Both the position numbers and the translations under genes were made by a program. Of a DNA stretch of 34,670 nucleotides, positions 28,401-34,670 are shown piece after piece (positions within the stretch are counted from its first letter, which is position 1; each line of letters starts with the position of its first letter). Below the pieces are notes generated by a model, which saw only the letters and a program-made list of their open reading frames with translations, had not been told where the DNA came from and made no database searches. Source of the stretch: a virus; the IMG/VR virus record IMGVR_UViG_3300048037_000478, positions 1 to 34,670 of that record; one strand, written 5' to 3'.

Positions 28401-31400
28401 GAAATGGTCTTGTATCTGATCCTGTTTATACTCCTGTATATTCTAGTCTTGATAGATATTTTGACCCAACTATTATTGATGATTTAAGTGCAGGTGGAGC
28501 ATGTAATAACGTTAAGTCTGCTATTGATACTCTAGCATATCTGTTTGTAGATGTCTTAGCAAACGACGCTTCTGGAACTTATCTAGATGCTGCATATTTG
28601 ATTGCTAGAAACAGAGATCATATTGTAGATGAGGCATACAATGATGCGATCAATCAATTCCCATCTCTAGTTCTTAATAATGTTGATGAACGTAAATGCC
28701 GTAGAGATATTAATCTTGTACTAACTGCATTATTGAAAAATTTAGTTCTTGGTGGAAACGATGCTATTGTTACTTACGCTGAACTATATTTCACAGGAAC
28801 AGTATTAACAGGTGTTCCTGCAAGTGAACTTCCAGCAACTAGATACGCATTTACTGCAGCAAGAGACCTTTGTATTGAGGCAATGCGTAATTGGAATGAT
28901 GCTAGTGGAAACCCAACTACAGTTTCATTTACACCAATTCCAAGATTTACAGACAGTACTATCTTAGCAGATCCTGCTGGAAATCCTCTATGTGCTCAAG
29001 TAGAATCTACTATTACATCTCTATTTGATGTCTTAGATGATATTTTAGGTAGTGTTGTTGCACCTGGTGCTACCACTAAAACAACTGGAACTTTAAAAGA
29101 CGTAGCAGGTTTATACAATTATTCTGATAGTTATATTAGTGACTTTAATGGTAATAAAGTAACTGTTAAATCAACTTATGATGACTTCCCAATCATTGAA
29201 GCATCTCCATACACACAGAACGCATCTGTTATCTCCAAGTTAGGTGGTGGTGGTGCTTTAGTTGATGGTTCTAAAGTTAAGCAACCTAACTGCCCATTCC
29301 CTGGCTTGAACTTAGATGGAACTGCTAAGTTCCCTAATCAGGGTAAATCAATGGTTGCGTCTGCTTTCACGATTGTTTCTGAAGGTGGTATTGGTTATAA
29401 GATTATTGAAGATGGTTATGTACAGTTAGTTTCTGTTTTCTGTATCTTCACTGCAGATGGTGTTCTTGCTGAGTCTGGTGGTTATGCTTCTGTTACTAAC
29501 TCCGCATCTAACTTTGGTATCTATTCTCTAAGATCAAGAGGATTTAGAAGAGAATGTTACGAATTTGACCAAGGAACTATTGGTAATGTTTCTTCTACTC
29601 CTACTGGTAGAACTATCTTCTCTGTAAGTGGTCTTGGTAGAGAACCATTAGAGCACTATGTTGTTAAGATTGATGGATTTAGTAATACAAATACAGACAT
29701 TGAATACTTCGTTGATGCTGTAGAAGGTGTTACAGTTGGTCCTCCATTTTCTGCTCAATTAACACTAGAATCTGGTGCTGGTGGTCCTGCATCATTTACA
29801 GACGACAACACTGGTAGTGTAGTTTCTCTAGCAAGTTTGGTTGGTGAAAATGTTAAGTTACATAGACCATCTATTGTTAACTCTTCATCACATACTTGGG
29901 AATACGCTGGTTCTGGTACCAGCTATCTCGCTCTACCTGAAAACGGTGGTACTAAAGTTGAGGCAAACGAACAGGTATCTGAAGCTTATGGTAGAACATA
30001 CGTTTCTGGTACTGACGAACTAGGTGACTTTAAAGTTGGTACATTTGCTAGAATTGAGAACAGAACTGGTAACATTACCTTTACTGGTACGGTTACAATT
30101 TCTGAAGTTGAATTCTTGAAATTGAAAGGTGGTGACGTTGTTGTTACTGGTTTCGACGCATCTAACACACTTGGTGGTGCTAACTCTAGTGACTCCAAAC
30201 TACCTACTCAGAAGGCAGTTAAAGACTTTATCACTAACGCTTTAGGACCTTACATTAACAAACCTTTCTCTACTAACCCAGTTCCTAGAGCATTGGTTGA
30301 ACTTACTGATTCTGGTAAGATTTCTGAAGATCAAATTCCACCTCTACGTCCTTTCCAAGTTTATACTGTTGCAACCCAATCAGAAAGACTTGCTATTGAA
30401 GGAGCATTAGCTGGTGACATTGCTATTCAACAGGATACTACAACATCGTTCATCTTAAACAACGATAACGAAAGTTTATTTACTTCGTTTGCAGTTGACC
30501 CAACACTACAATTTACTATTGGTGATGTATTTACTGGTAGTGTTAGTGGTGGTAAGATTCAGGCAACTGAATACAGACAAGGTGTTGTTTATCAAGTTAA
30601 TATCACTGATGGTGGATCTGGATATATTACTCCACCAATTGTAACAGTATCTGGTGGTAACCCACAAGCTGGTGCTGTAGACGCATTAGTAGAAACAACT
30701 ATTGCTAATGGTCAGGTTGTAATTATGACCATTAAATTGTTTAATGGATTTATTGGTGGTAAAGGATACACTACTCCACCTACTATTACTATTGCTGCTC
30801 CTGCAGGATCTGGTACTCAAGCAACTGCAACTGCTTTAATTGAAAGTAGATTGTATGGTGATATTGTAAACAATATTAAGATTGTAGACACAGATAATAT
30901 TCTTTCTAGTGATCTTCCTGCTGAGACAATCAATATCAACCGTGTTGTCAACACATCTGCTGACAATAATAACAACTGGGTATCTCTATCTACTAACCAA
31001 ATCGCTGCTTCTGATATTACATCAGGTGTTATTTCTACAGCACGTTTAGCATCTAACGCATCTGGTGTAGAAAGTGCTGCTAACTCCTTTACATTCTTGA
31101 GAGGAGATCAGGCATATGCACCTGCTGTACAGACAATTAAAGGTCCTGAAACAAGATACTTTGCTCAACTAAAAATACAGGCAACTGCTGGTGCTTCTCA
31201 GTTAATCTTTGATTCTAATTCTAATTTCCTTAAGGGTCATGATATTGTACAAATTTCTGGTATTCAATCAGACACTAATATTGATGGTGTTCTAACTGAA
31301 TCTGGTAATACAACTATTACTCTTGATAAATTTATTACGTCAACTCTGCCAGCTGGCACAATTCTAGAATTTAATAGAGGTAAATCACCACTAACAGTTG

Positions 31401-34400
31401 AGTCTTCTCAAACAGAAGGTGGTTTCGTTGAAGAAGTTGTTATTCAAAGTGGTGGTTCTGGATTTACAGACGGACAATATTTTAACTTACCACTAACTGG
31501 TGGTGCTGGATCTGGTCTAAGAGTCAATATCGTTGTTTCTGCTGGTTCAGTTACTGATGTTAATATTGTTGCTGGTGGTCAAGATTACGGACAGAATACT
31601 TCTCAATCTAACGTTGACTTTATTGTATCATCTGCTCCAACAGAACTTGGTGGAGGAACAGGTCTTAATCTTTTAGGTAAGGTTACAACAGTTCTTCGTC
31701 AATATGCAAACGTCACAATAGATGTTGATAGAGTTAGTGATTTAACTACATCTGGTGATCCATATGGAACATTAGGTGTTGGTAGATTTCTTAAATCACA
31801 ATTCTTGATTGGTGAAGCTGGTAACGGTTCAGTTCAAATTAATACAGGTCCTGATTCAGGTCTTGATGCTGATACACTTGATGGAGCACAAGGTGTTTTC
31901 TATCTAAACTCTGGAAACCAAAATGCTGGTTTCTTACCAAAAGAAAGATTGAATGGTATATATGACATATCTATTTCTAACCAGTCTGGTAGTACGTTAA
32001 GACTTAGATCATCTACCAACTCACCAACTGGTAACCCAACTCCTGATGAGTTTTCTACTGGTATCATTGCTGATACTAAGAACAACACTGCTGATGGTCT
32101 TTTCGATGGTGGAACAAGACACGTTGTAATGACTATCAGAAATGGTGGTATTGACTTTGATGCTACATTTGGTGGTGTAAAACAACTTGCATTTACAGAT
32201 GCTAACGCTGATGTTGGTGCTGGTATGTTCCTTCGTGGATCTTTCAACAGTCCAGCAAACTCATTTGGTAACTGGCATGAAATCTGGCATTCAGGAAACG
32301 ACGGCACATTAAGCGGACTCGACGCTGACAAGATGGATGGTCGCCAAGGAACTTGGTATCAGTCTGCACAGCATATGGACTTTGGATACTTGAGTAATGA
32401 AAGATTACCAGTTCTCCAGAGAGAAAAAGATTTCCTATCCAAACTTCGTGTTATGGATTGGACAGGAAATGTTAGAGTTAACGTTCTTATTAGAGATGAA
32501 CTCTTAAATGCAACACCGTTTGTTGCTGGTCAATCAGTTAACCTTTATACACCAAGTGGTGTTGCTAGAGGTTCAATTAGTATTACAAAAGTAGAACCAA
32601 ATCAAGATACTAATGATGCTGCTAACAACTACACATTAATTACTGGTAGTTTAACAAGTGGAGATTTTGATTCATTTGATGATGCTGAATTTATTGGTAC
32701 TGGTGGTGTAGGTAATGCATATAGATTCCAAAACTGGAATGTCTCACAAGTTGATGATAATGCAGATGGAGATATTGATGGAACATATGAGGTTATTAGC
32801 GGAGAGAGTGTTTCTGGTAATGCTCGTCTAAAACTTGGTAGAGCAGATGGTCAAGCATCTGATCCTTCTATCTTCTTTAGATCTTCTGCACTTGTAGCAT
32901 CTGATTACAACGCAGCATTCATAGCTACAGGTGGTGGTAGTGCCAATGGTAGTGGTAGTCTTGAAACAAAGGTAGGAAACAATAACGCATTTACCATCAA
33001 TGGTAACAAAATTTGGAACGAAGGTAACATTACCTTTAACTCAACTAACGTTGTTGGTACTGGAGTTATTCGTGATCAAAATGGTGCCTTTGCAGCTGGA
33101 ATAATTACTGCATCATTAACAGGTTCTGCATCACTTAACGTGCTGAAAGCTGGTGATACAATGTCTGGTGCTTTGACAATTGGTGGTGTTGTTGCTGCTA
33201 ACCAAGCACTAAGCGTATCTGGTAGAGCAGATTTCTTAAGTAATATCACAGTCGCTGCAGATCTTGAGGTTGATAGTAAGACTTTCTTCGTTGATGCTTC
33301 TGAAAACAAAATTGGTGTTGGTGGTGTAACCGACTTCTCTGCTCGTAGTGGTCAGTCATACGTTAAATTAAGGATGAGACCATCTGCATTTAATGGTTAT
33401 GATGATAATCACCATATTGATTTTGCTCAGTTCAATGGTAACTGGGTAGATGGTTCTAGTGGTGCTGACACTCAGTTTGGTTTATCATTCAGTTACGACT
33501 CTGCTGTGAGAGGTGGTCTACTTTATGACCACAGAAGTACTGAAAGAATGGCACTTTGGTCTTCTTATGGACGCATTGACTTTATTGTTGATGGTGGACA
33601 AAGTGGCAATGAGGTTCCAATCACTGCTTCAACTGAGGCAATGACTGTTGATTATACTGGATCAATTGGTATTAACACAACAAGTCCAAGTTCTAGTTAT
33701 AAATTAGATGTTAATGGAGAATCTAGATTTAGAAACTTCATTACTCTTGATGATGCAGGTGATAACTCTGGTACTGGTTTATACTTCCTTGGTGCAACTG
33801 GTGGTGCTGATGGTTCTGGTGGATATCTAAGCAACTTCCGTGTTGGTAATAGTCTTATTGGTAATGATATCTTTGAGATTACTGCTAACAATGGTCCTAG
33901 TGGAGCTACTACTTGGAAGTCAACACCAGCACTTTCAATTCAGGGAACTAATAACAGAGTTGCTATCAACACTACAACGTTCTCTGGACAAGATAACACA
34001 GATCCAAACAATATTATCACAAGATTCTACGCATTGAATATTGAAGGCAATTTCAATATCAATAACGGAAATCTATTTGTTGATAACAAACCATTTGTAA
34101 CTTCTCGTTGGACAGAATCTCCTAATAATACTGATATTTACAGACCAACTAAAGTTGGTATCAACTTCAGTAGTGCTAAGAATCCAACAGAATCCTTAGA
34201 TGTTGAGGGTAGTATTGACGTCTCAGGAACATTGAAAGCTAATGGTCAAGCACAATGGATTGATAGTTATGGTGTTATTAAAACATCTTCTGCAACCGTT
34301 AATGAGAATATATCCATTCCTTCTGGAAACAACGCTTTCAGTTTCGGACCTATTGGAGTAGGAACGAATAATATCATTACAATTCAAACTGGTGCAATAT

Positions 34401-34414
34401 GGGTTGTTCTTTGA
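22412..34414 (+). CDS. Giant fibre/adhesin-like virion protein, 4000 residues
   Basis: A single uninterrupted frame. In order: GSGYT/GAGYT repeats (about 70-135); GDKSDKIATTEYV, a phage fibre motif (about 284-296); a right-handed beta-helix-like entry with GNDANDGRSP...RTIKKA (about 305-383); an AYNVGDVVWTEQHVYNVS module (about 528-579); an array of about 85-residue repeats (about 790-1925); two alpha-helical modules (1927-1994, 2059-2161); a second beta-helix-like stretch with SPYTQNASVIS and SMVASAFTIVSEGG (about 2240-2450); LPTQKAVKDFITN (about 2598); more GSGYI/GKGYT repeats (2733-2806); two LDADxxDG fibre motifs (3150, 3302); KAGDTMSGALTIG (about 3578); and GINTTSPSSSYKLDVNG near 3754. 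I see no S74 chaperone or enzyme. It probably makes a long host-contacting fibre. Ribosome site: only a weak AGG 10 bases upstream. Confidence 0.85.
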   Translation: MSFKFNSDKEQIRAGAPKFIGDNEVSLRSGTGTDEKEVLRALIEPTSKVPRVGINRTGNRIDTIVVDNQGSGYTTQPTVTVSAPLGDNPIQGAASASLSPEGRVAGILIDNPGAGYTSAPTITISGGNGVGATATAFLDSVDFELDINGAIRTSTSIISDTARILNLDIDNLVTPDAAQRAPNLKTFMNNTGTPWAPERLLQKNTFVYRGPNVYQSLNVGTTSANPVDPPLHTDGIVVNGNALDATVPGVQFKHIGFRVSDPNEVYYNESGETGIYPRSITPILGDKSDKIATTEYVLNLATNDVGGRIYVSQLIGNDANDGRSPVNPVRTIKKACQLAWETPGIKESIIVAGGDYTEDNPISIPPDASVVGDNLRLVIIRPANARKHIFKFGDKNYIIGVTYRDQEGADTFTWDFAMVFDDKQRVTYDFLQNGDASTQFPIGHQVFGESIFRTTFQSNGGLNNLVASIELRGVNAGGIVTSRNVNFTQTTGPSAYISGSFDFVQTSGSVNAGETLVYGGANSQRFQTLTAYNVGDVVWTEQHVYNVSVAGTSGENNPTHDAGAANNGTGTLEFTYLRDTYSLVTTDIISIRPEGEVVFENRPNLTDPPLPISRIDFSLQGDPSIATGGFGDYGTPEDLGGIIFYTNPLVESDNIHDYKEGEEILIQNLSTSNPDLSMLNGKQRIYKVIEDPDGRSRRFVIPKKLPSLTNNNYDPGQFAQVQSFSKSVTLSLLNSPFKFGEATPVARRFQDASLQIRNNREFIADEVVGRINDEFSKDFYSVFDIGGTATAQTTPTNATYNAATGDLVLTKVNHGFDVGQGISIATDSLTFTCLMDNNATEHTYPRASDPGAGRALPITSKTSDTFTLNVGISPANANFTPQSGTSYNPATGNLVLEIGTHSIPVGGSITIDSDSLSFSCDMDNRQSIKTYPRAGIDPYAVRSIPVTASTSTSITVNIGASPADKYFQPTYADYNPNTGDMVFTIGQHGLGVGRNITIDNDSLTFTCLQDPSTPKTYPRSGIDPYADRKSISITSVGESLHTPTNAVYDAPNGEITFTVNNHAFLEGDYVKIADNSLTYSCVLGGNYNHTWAGGTATNAIQSGGNYAHSFVSAATDCISSGGTNLTPAVASYVPVSGVLILTFASAHGLANGANIQIADNGLTFTCSMDNFQTEHKYPRPSDPASGQNLSITLINATQFSVNVGASPIVNHNVTDADYDPYTGELELTIGSHSLTGQTQSSPTTGSSYNPTTGIMSLTTTQAHGLVVGDKVRLDDGAVTFSCTYGTGNHNYVGGTAQGAVTAVGGVIFDVTDASYTPTTGVMELTIGTHSLTTSNQVIITSGSLDFQCDADGYNTTHSYPRPTDPVAGEAIDITAVTGTTITVNVGISNPGTAYPRAPKSHTVSNATYDPAGGDMVLSIGAHSLQAGDKIKLAPESITFECPAAIGVHQFQSGVNNAISGGGQQFTAVTGTTYNPNTGEMVLEIGAHSLTTANTIQIADGGVTFRCDADNYATDHAYPRATDPASGENLAITNVSATTISVDVGAASSNNQSSYPRANGNDYAYNSELTILSTTTGSITVNVNGGQGAISINSVHTFVSATPNGVLSGGDPISGKWIEVLAVGSSTSFDIQVLDTVPSTNTDPHTFISGVANSITKKGTAVRIAPDSLTFTCDKDGNASQHTYPRATDPAYNTSVDIVSTTGTTITLNVGKANTGTSYPRPGFDPISGRWVPINVIDVNTFKISVGSSTYTGTHTFIGASENAISRQDGTITINVGTSSNTTVHTFVSAAANAIRFEPQSTHYYEASTANAVKFRPQTAHTFVRSSTNSLSTGGSSFSIFLGASRYAHTYVSGGTVKFGGVTYTVTNFVYDHSVSGNAVITLSQSIPNIAEDAIIELEGIVVECVIDGVTTQKTYPSFSIPISDEKCKRDIRYFLDALIQDLEFGSNNNVIDGAKKYIDATNTFIDTTIDFEIIQTVRAIEYARELAIFAMRKWRTGNGLVSDPVYTPVYSSLDRYFDPTIIDDLSAGGACNNVKSAIDTLAYLFVDVLANDASGTYLDAAYLIARNRDHIVDEAYNDAINQFPSLVLNNVDERKCRRDINLVLTALLKNLVLGGNDAIVTYAELYFTGTVLTGVPASELPATRYAFTAARDLCIEAMRNWNDASGNPTTVSFTPIPRFTDSTILADPAGNPLCAQVESTITSLFDVLDDILGSVVAPGATTKTTGTLKDVAGLYNYSDSYISDFNGNKVTVKSTYDDFPIIEASPYTQNASVISKLGGGGALVDGSKVKQPNCPFPGLNLDGTAKFPNQGKSMVASAFTIVSEGGIGYKIIEDGYVQLVSVFCIFTADGVLAESGGYASVTNSASNFGIYSLRSRGFRRECYEFDQGTIGNVSSTPTGRTIFSVSGLGREPLEHYVVKIDGFSNTNTDIEYFVDAVEGVTVGPPFSAQLTLESGAGGPASFTDDNTGSVVSLASLVGENVKLHRPSIVNSSSHTWEYAGSGTSYLALPENGGTKVEANEQVSEAYGRTYVSGTDELGDFKVGTFARIENRTGNITFTGTVTISEVEFLKLKGGDVVVTGFDASNTLGGANSSDSKLPTQKAVKDFITNALGPYINKPFSTNPVPRALVELTDSGKISEDQIPPLRPFQVYTVATQSERLAIEGALAGDIAIQQDTTTSFILNNDNESLFTSFAVDPTLQFTIGDVFTGSVSGGKIQATEYRQGVVYQVNITDGGSGYITPPIVTVSGGNPQAGAVDALVETTIANGQVVIMTIKLFNGFIGGKGYTTPPTITIAAPAGSGTQATATALIESRLYGDIVNNIKIVDTDNILSSDLPAETININRVVNTSADNNNNWVSLSTNQIAASDITSGVISTARLASNASGVESAANSFTFLRGDQAYAPAVQTIKGPETRYFAQLKIQATAGASQLIFDSNSNFLKGHDIVQISGIQSDTNIDGVLTESGNTTITLDKFITSTLPAGTILEFNRGKSPLTVESSQTEGGFVEEVVIQSGGSGFTDGQYFNLPLTGGAGSGLRVNIVVSAGSVTDVNIVAGGQDYGQNTSQSNVDFIVSSAPTELGGGTGLNLLGKVTTVLRQYANVTIDVDRVSDLTTSGDPYGTLGVGRFLKSQFLIGEAGNGSVQINTGPDSGLDADTLDGAQGVFYLNSGNQNAGFLPKERLNGIYDISISNQSGSTLRLRSSTNSPTGNPTPDEFSTGIIADTKNNTADGLFDGGTRHVVMTIRNGGIDFDATFGGVKQLAFTDANADVGAGMFLRGSFNSPANSFGNWHEIWHSGNDGTLSGLDADKMDGRQGTWYQSAQHMDFGYLSNERLPVLQREKDFLSKLRVMDWTGNVRVNVLIRDELLNATPFVAGQSVNLYTPSGVARGSISITKVEPNQDTNDAANNYTLITGSLTSGDFDSFDDAEFIGTGGVGNAYRFQNWNVSQVDDNADGDIDGTYEVISGESVSGNARLKLGRADGQASDPSIFFRSSALVASDYNAAFIATGGGSANGSGSLETKVGNNNAFTINGNKIWNEGNITFNSTNVVGTGVIRDQNGAFAAGIITASLTGSASLNVLKAGDTMSGALTIGGVVAANQALSVSGRADFLSNITVAADLEVDSKTFFVDASENKIGVGGVTDFSARSGQSYVKLRMRPSAFNGYDDNHHIDFAQFNGNWVDGSSGADTQFGLSFSYDSAVRGGLLYDHRSTERMALWSSYGRIDFIVDGGQSGNEVPITASTEAMTVDYTGSIGINTTSPSSSYKLDVNGESRFRNFITLDDAGDNSGTGLYFLGATGGADGSGGYLSNFRVGNSLIGNDIFEITANNGPSGATTWKSTPALSIQGTNNRVAINTTTFSGQDNTDPNNIITRFYALNIEGNFNINNGNLFVDNKPFVTSRWTESPNNTDIYRPTKVGINFSSAKNPTESLDVEGSIDVSGTLKANGQAQWIDSYGVIKTSSATVNENISIPSGNNAFSFGPIGVGTNNIITIQTGAIWVVL
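24790..28180 (+). repeat. Array of about ten degenerate 85-residue repeats
   Basis: Each unit starts Y-x-x-x-(T/S)G-x-(M/L)-x-L, then an (A/T)H(S/G) turn, an I-x-I-A-x-x-(S/G)-(L/V)-TF-x-C-x-x-(D/G) segment, and then one of two endings. One is HTYPR-x-x-DP followed by I-x-(V/A)-x-x-x-T-x-(T/S)-(V/I)-x-V-x-VG. The other is H-x-(F/Y)-x-(S/G)-x-x-x-NAI-x-x-GG. Units begin near 24790, 25050, 25316, 25537, 25785, 26045 (broken), 26145, 26336, 26616, 26808, then irregular ones to 28180, the last ending in a decayed TYPSFSIP. Unit borders are approximate. Confidence 0.8.
28190..28393 (+). repeat. Alpha-helical module, copy C (short)
   Basis: It runs from CKRDIRYFLDALIQDLEFGSN to YARELAIFAMRKW. It lacks the N-terminal helix and YP-x-L part of the other copies and follows directly on the last decayed unit of the repeat array. 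Confidence 0.7.
28586..28894 (+). repeat. Alpha-helical module, copy D
   Basis: It runs from DAAYLIARNRDHIVDEA through FPSLV, CRRDINLVLTALLKNLVLGGN and ends FTAARDLCIEAMRNW. The full motif order and about 103-residue length match copies A and B in the gp7-like gene, 20 kb upstream. It is followed by CAQVESTI. Confidence 0.75.
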
Positions 34415-34415
34415 T

Positions 34416-34423
34416 GATAAATA
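34416..34423 (+). promoter_or_regulatory. Late promoter core GATAAATA
   Basis: GATAAATA starts 2 bases after the stop of the 4000-residue gene and ends 28 bases before the next ATG. The context TGATAAATAT is identical to that at 7334-7343 after the gp7-like gene. Confidence 0.65.
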
Positions 34424-34451
34424 TAATTAACAAATCTTTTTTGTAGTTACA

Positions 34452-34670
34452 ATGAGCGCAACAAGTGCATTAAAAATAGACAAAGTTCAAACTGTATCAG
34501 GAAGTCAGGTAATGACACTTGGTACTGGAGGATCTATTGTATTTGATGGTTCCTTCTCTCCTAGTAATTTTGGTTTACCACAATGGGACGGTCCTAAGAA
34601 TAGACCGACAACCAATCTTAGTTATGGAGCTTTTGGATGGAACTCTAAAAACAATCAGTTTGAATGTTAT
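34452..34670 (+). CDS. Fibre-like structural protein (3' partial)
   Basis: Seventy-three residues are visible before the window ends, with no stop. The start is MSATSALKIDKVQ, then a TLGTGGSIVFDGSF segment and, at the edge, YGAFGWNSKNNQFECY. The last piece resembles the G-x-x-RYNTD-x-x-FEGY pattern of the duplicated unit in the 1426-residue gene, where it precedes a Trp-x-x-Leu-Gly-Gly strand. A late promoter core lies 28 bases upstream, with no clear ribosome site. It is probably another fibre or baseplate-decoration gene; the rest of the protein is needed to tell. Confidence 0.65.
   Translation, partial: MSATSALKIDKVQTVSGSQVMTLGTGGSIVFDGSFSPSNFGLPQWDGPKNRPTTNLSYGAFGWNSKNNQFECY

Noticed and set aside
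2470-33891. Open frames on the minus strand (for example 2470-2820, 14036-14383, 31900-32331) and short plus-strand frames inside the large genes
   Set aside because: They lie fully inside long, motif-bearing plus-strand genes, encode low-complexity sequences and lack promoters or ribosome sites. The longest (143 residues) mirrors a fibre segment with known motifs on the other strand.
33660-34414. S74-type intramolecular chaperone at the end of the 4000-residue protein
   Set aside because: A GINTTSPS...LDVNG stretch often precedes such domains, but here about 240 beta-rich residues follow with no recognisable S74 catalytic Ser-Lys region, and the protein ends in ITIQTGAIWVVL.
34428-34447. 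Terminator after the 4000-residue gene
   Set aside because: ACAAA (34430-34434) can pair with TTTGT (34440-34444), but the stem is 5 weak pairs and the T-run is in the loop rather than after the stem.

Overview
The window is a stretch of virion structural genes from a T4-like myovirus, most likely a marine one infecting a cyanobacterium or a SAR11-type host. The evidence is: a recognisable T4 gp8 baseplate-wedge homologue in the variant form known from marine T4-like phages; a gp7-like protein just upstream and a DUF4815-type protein just downstream; gene junctions carrying T4-type late promoter cores (ATAAATA / CTAAATA); AT-rich DNA (about one third GC by eye) with mostly A/T-ending codons; and all genes on one strand, tightly packed. 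The sequence alone does not decide the host.

Layout, all + strand: (1) 2-7336, a giant gp7-like baseplate protein whose 5' end lies outside the window; (2) a junction at 7337-7397 with three overlapping late promoter cores; (3) 7398-9212, gp8; (4) a junction at 9213-9263 with a CTAAATA promoter inside an inverted repeat; (5) 9264-17360, a 2698-residue DUF4815-type structural protein where T4 has gp9/gp10; (6) 17370-17576, a 68-residue protein overlapping the next start; (7) 17563-21843, a 1426-residue fibre-like protein; (8) 21846-22355, a 169-residue protein; (9) a junction at 22356-22411 with a CTAAATA promoter in a palindrome; (10) 22412-34414, a 4000-residue fibre/adhesin-like protein; (11) a junction at 34415-34451 with an ATAAATA promoter; (12) 34452 to the end, the start of another fibre-like gene. 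No intergenic stretch exceeds 300 bases. I saw no tRNA, CRISPR, transposon or integrase.

The likely division of labour is that gp7 and gp8 form the baseplate wedge, the DUF4815 protein and small proteins extend it or connect it to fibres, and the 1426- and 4000-residue proteins (and probably the last gene) form fibres or adhesins that meet the host surface. Promoter placement suggests late units of gp8 alone, then the 2698/68/1426/169-residue genes together, then the 4000-residue gene, then the last gene.

The most striking property is modularity. The same small building blocks recur within and between these neighbouring genes: Gly-rich G-x-GYT-x-x-P repeats, an about 100-residue alpha-helical module, about 60-residue 'VGM' repeats, and an about 85-residue repeat array. 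Conserved cores such as gp8 and a probable beta-helix appear to have been enlarged by inserted modules.
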